This document shows positions 5,884 through 7,143 of a stretch of 7,143 nucleotides of DNA, one piece after another. How positions within the stretch are numbered: position 1 is the first letter of the stretch; each line of letters begins with the position of its first letter. The notes below the pieces were generated by a model. That model was not told the DNA's origin. It did no database searches and saw nothing but the letters and a program-made list of their open reading frames with translations. This stretch comes from Desulfatirhabdium butyrativorans (GTDB lineage: Bacteria; Desulfobacterota; Desulfobacteria; Desulfobacterales; JAIFKL01). The stretch spans positions 1,419 through 8,561 of the forward strand of contig DZCT01000204.1 of the NCBI GenBank assembly GCA_022736535.1, given 5' to 3'. Made by a program: the position numbers and the translations under genes.

Positions 5884-6888
5884 ATGGCTTTTTTTATCCG
5901 CAAGATTCATCCGCTGCTCAGATACTGCCTGTTGGTGTTGCTGATGCTCATCACCACTTCCTGTTCCCTGAGCAGATTTGCCGCAAACGCTGTTTGGCAA
6001 CAGCAGACCGGCGAAATCTCTGAAAAAAGCGACACGCCGGAAAACCCTCCGGAACAAATCCCCGGAGCAGACGGCATTTCACAGAAAAATAATGAGGCGG
6101 AAAATGATGAGACGGAAAATGATGAGGATTTTTCCGAGATTGACGATTTGCGGCTTTACGCGGAAAGACTGGGTATTCCGTTTGAAGACGTTGAAGATGT
6201 TCAGCCCGAAATACAGGATGTTCGGATTTACGCGGAACAGCCCGGAGATATGCCCGCAGATATAACAGACATACCGCTTCCGCAGCCTGCAAGGGCGTAT
6301 AACAAACCTGTCACCCATCAGCGGAAAAAAGATGAGCCGGAACTGAAATTCTACTCAAAAAATCCGGACATCGCGCATGAGGGGGCTGAAAACAAAGACC
6401 TGATGAAAGTGATCGCCTCATGGATAGGCGCGCCTTACAAATGGGGCGGATGCGGAAAAGACGGCGTTGACTGCTCCTGTTTTGTTCAGACGGTTTACCG
6501 GGAGGTTTACGGCATCAGTTTAAGCCGCAATTCCGGTGCGATGTTTGACAATGACCTGATCCCTGCCGACAAAGAAAATCTGCGGGAAGGCGATATTATC
6601 TCTTTCAAAATGAAAGACGACAGGATTTCGCATATCGGCATCTATCTGAAAAACAACAGATTTGTGCATGTGAGCCGCAAAAAAGGCGTTGTGATCAGCA
6701 GTCTTGACAGACCTTATTTTCAGAAGCGGTTTTACTCTGCGGGACGCGCGGTAAAAGAGGCGAACTGGCATATTGCACGGAAATCCGCACCGGCGTCTGC
6801 TATGTCCCGCAAAGAACCGATGCTGATATCCCGTACAGATAAGCGGGTGAAACTGTCAGACCTGGTGGTTGTGAAGCAGAGGAATTGA
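5884..6888 (+). CDS. NlpC/P60-family lipoprotein, probable peptidoglycan endopeptidase
   Basis: This 334-residue protein is probably a membrane-anchored cell-wall peptidase. Residues 1-26 form a signal (RK near the start, then CLLVLLMLITTS) ending at C27, a likely lipidation site. The lipobox is slightly atypical, with T rather than L/V/I at -3. Residues 40-170 form an acidic, Pro/Glu/Asp-rich linker without a recognisable fold; it holds NNEAE-NDETE-NDEDF and three spaced motifs, LRLYAE (89), VRIYAE (113) and LKFYSK (154). The NlpC/P60 domain spans about 176-300: GAPYKWGG, catalytic C197 in VDCSCF, catalytic H250 in SHIGIY, and probable third residue H262 in FVHVS. The family cleaves peptide stems of peptidoglycan, often next to D-glutamate. 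C199 replaces the glycine usual in DCSGF. The tail (about 301-334) is basic. No partner gene is adjacent, so the gene appears monocistronic. Confidence 0.88.
   Translation: MAFFIRKIHPLLRYCLLVLLMLITTSCSLSRFAANAVWQQQTGEISEKSDTPENPPEQIPGADGISQKNNEAENDETENDEDFSEIDDLRLYAERLGIPFEDVEDVQPEIQDVRIYAEQPGDMPADITDIPLPQPARAYNKPVTHQRKKDEPELKFYSKNPDIAHEGAENKDLMKVIASWIGAPYKWGGCGKDGVDCSCFVQTVYREVYGISLSRNSGAMFDNDLIPADKENLREGDIISFKMKDDRISHIGIYLKNNRFVHVSRKKGVVISSLDRPYFQKRFYSAGRAVKEANWHIARKSAPASAMSRKEPMLISRTDKRVKLSDLVVVKQRN
6088..6132 (+). repeat. 15-base tandem repeat in the lipoprotein linker
   Basis: Three units start at 6088, 6103 and 6118: AATAATGAGGCGGAA, AATGATGAGACGGAA, and the diverged AATGATGAGGATTTT. 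The first two differ at two positions. They encode NNEAE, NDETE and NDEDF. The repeat is in frame and could vary in copy number by slippage without breaking the gene. Confidence 0.7.
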
Positions 6889-6911
6889 GGAATTTTTTTT
6901 CCCGCAGAGGG

Positions 6912-7017
6912 GTTCCCACAGAGTTCACAGAGAAAAAAAGCCCACAGAGTACACAGAGTTTTTTTTTAATTCTCTGTGGTCTTTTAAAACTCTGTGGACT
7001 CTGTGGGAAACTTTTTT
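6912..7017. repeat. Family C palindrome (CTCTGTGG type), possible terminator
   Basis: GTTCCCACAGAGTTCACAGAG (6912-6932) is complementary, with a mismatch and a one-base offset, to CTCTGTGGACTCTGTGGG followed by AAAC (6990-7011). A second nested pair is CCCACAGAGTACACAGAGTT (6941-6960) with AATTCTCTGTGGTC (6968-6981). The right arm is followed by six T (7012-7017), which would suit termination after the NlpC/P60 gene 24 bases upstream. Steps of about 10 bases (CTCTGTGGA, CTCTGTGGG) mirror the layout of family A. Confidence 0.85.
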
Positions 7018-7057
7018 GGTAGTCCTGCAAAATCGGTGATTTCTTTTTTAATCATAT

Positions 7058-7066
7058 TGTTATAAT
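7058..7066 (+). promoter_or_regulatory. Extended -10 promoter pointing out of the window
   Basis: TGTTATAAT combines a consensus TATAAT (7061-7066) with the TGn extension at 7058-7060, which can make up for a missing -35. No convincing -35 is present 16-18 bases upstream (TGATTT region). Initiation would be near 7073, reading into a gene beyond 7143. The remaining 7067-7143 shows no start codon with a Shine-Dalgarno and no other recognisable feature. Confidence 0.35.
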
Positions 7067-7143
7067 GACCGTATTATCACATTTTCGGGAAACCTGCGGA
7101 CAAAGCCCTCTCGAATACACATCCGCGTTTTCATCTGATATGT

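Noticed and set aside
6079..6318. Overlapping minus-strand frames opposite the lipoprotein linker
   Set aside because: The LIIFR repeats are the antisense reading of the 15-base tandem repeat; no start signals or domain support them.
6800..7030. 76-codon open frame on the minus strand
   Set aside because: It is made mostly of the family C repeat and the end of the NlpC/P60 gene; its Cys/Phe-rich peptide comes from the repeat.

Overview
The window looks like accessory-rich DNA from an environmental Gram-negative bacterium. A deltaproteobacterial lineage (Desulfobacterota, Desulfonema-like sulfate reducers) is my best guess. The reasons are SBBP propeller proteins, short dockerin-like calcium repeats on exported proteins, a lipoprotein with an NlpC/P60 domain, and several families of large palindromic intergenic repeats. 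This is inference from gene style; no marker gene is present.

Layout: (1) 1-160 holds a cluster of direct and inverted copies of a CTCTGCG/CTTTGCG-type repeat (family A). (2) 180-793 is a compact toxin-antitoxin operon, a Phd/YefM-type antitoxin followed by a PIN-domain VapC-type toxin, overlapping by four bases (GTGA). (3) 839-920 is a C6/G6 palindrome (family B), ending just before the ribosome binding site of the next gene. (4) 951-5621 encodes a 1556-residue secreted protein. In order it has a signal peptide, an SBBP-associated N-terminal domain, a seven-bladed SBBP beta-propeller, two jelly-roll carbohydrate-binding-like modules, a GH5 endo-beta-mannanase domain with both catalytic glutamates, and a dockerin-like pair of calcium loops. 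A second family B palindrome (1562-1656) lies inside this gene in frame, and the stop codon lies inside another family A repeat. (5) 5622-5883 is a regulatory gap with the family A palindrome, a possible sigma-70 promoter and a perfect 31-bp AT-rich palindrome. (6) 5884-6888 encodes a lipoprotein with an acidic, repetitive linker and a C-terminal NlpC/P60 cysteine peptidase domain. (7) 6889-7143 holds a third palindrome family (C, CTCTGTGG-type) and an extended -10 promoter pointing out of the window; no gene is visible there.

The genes do not form one pathway. The toxin-antitoxin pair is a self-contained module. The mannanase is an exported polysaccharide-degrading enzyme, and the NlpC/P60 lipoprotein probably acts on peptidoglycan. 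The most interesting signal is how repeat elements have entered coding sequence. Two family B copies, one in the leader and one inside the mannanase gene, are readable in the same phase and give related peptides (NS..L.GG.G..C..QR...PL.PL..G.KT). A family A copy supplies the protein's last residues and stop codon.
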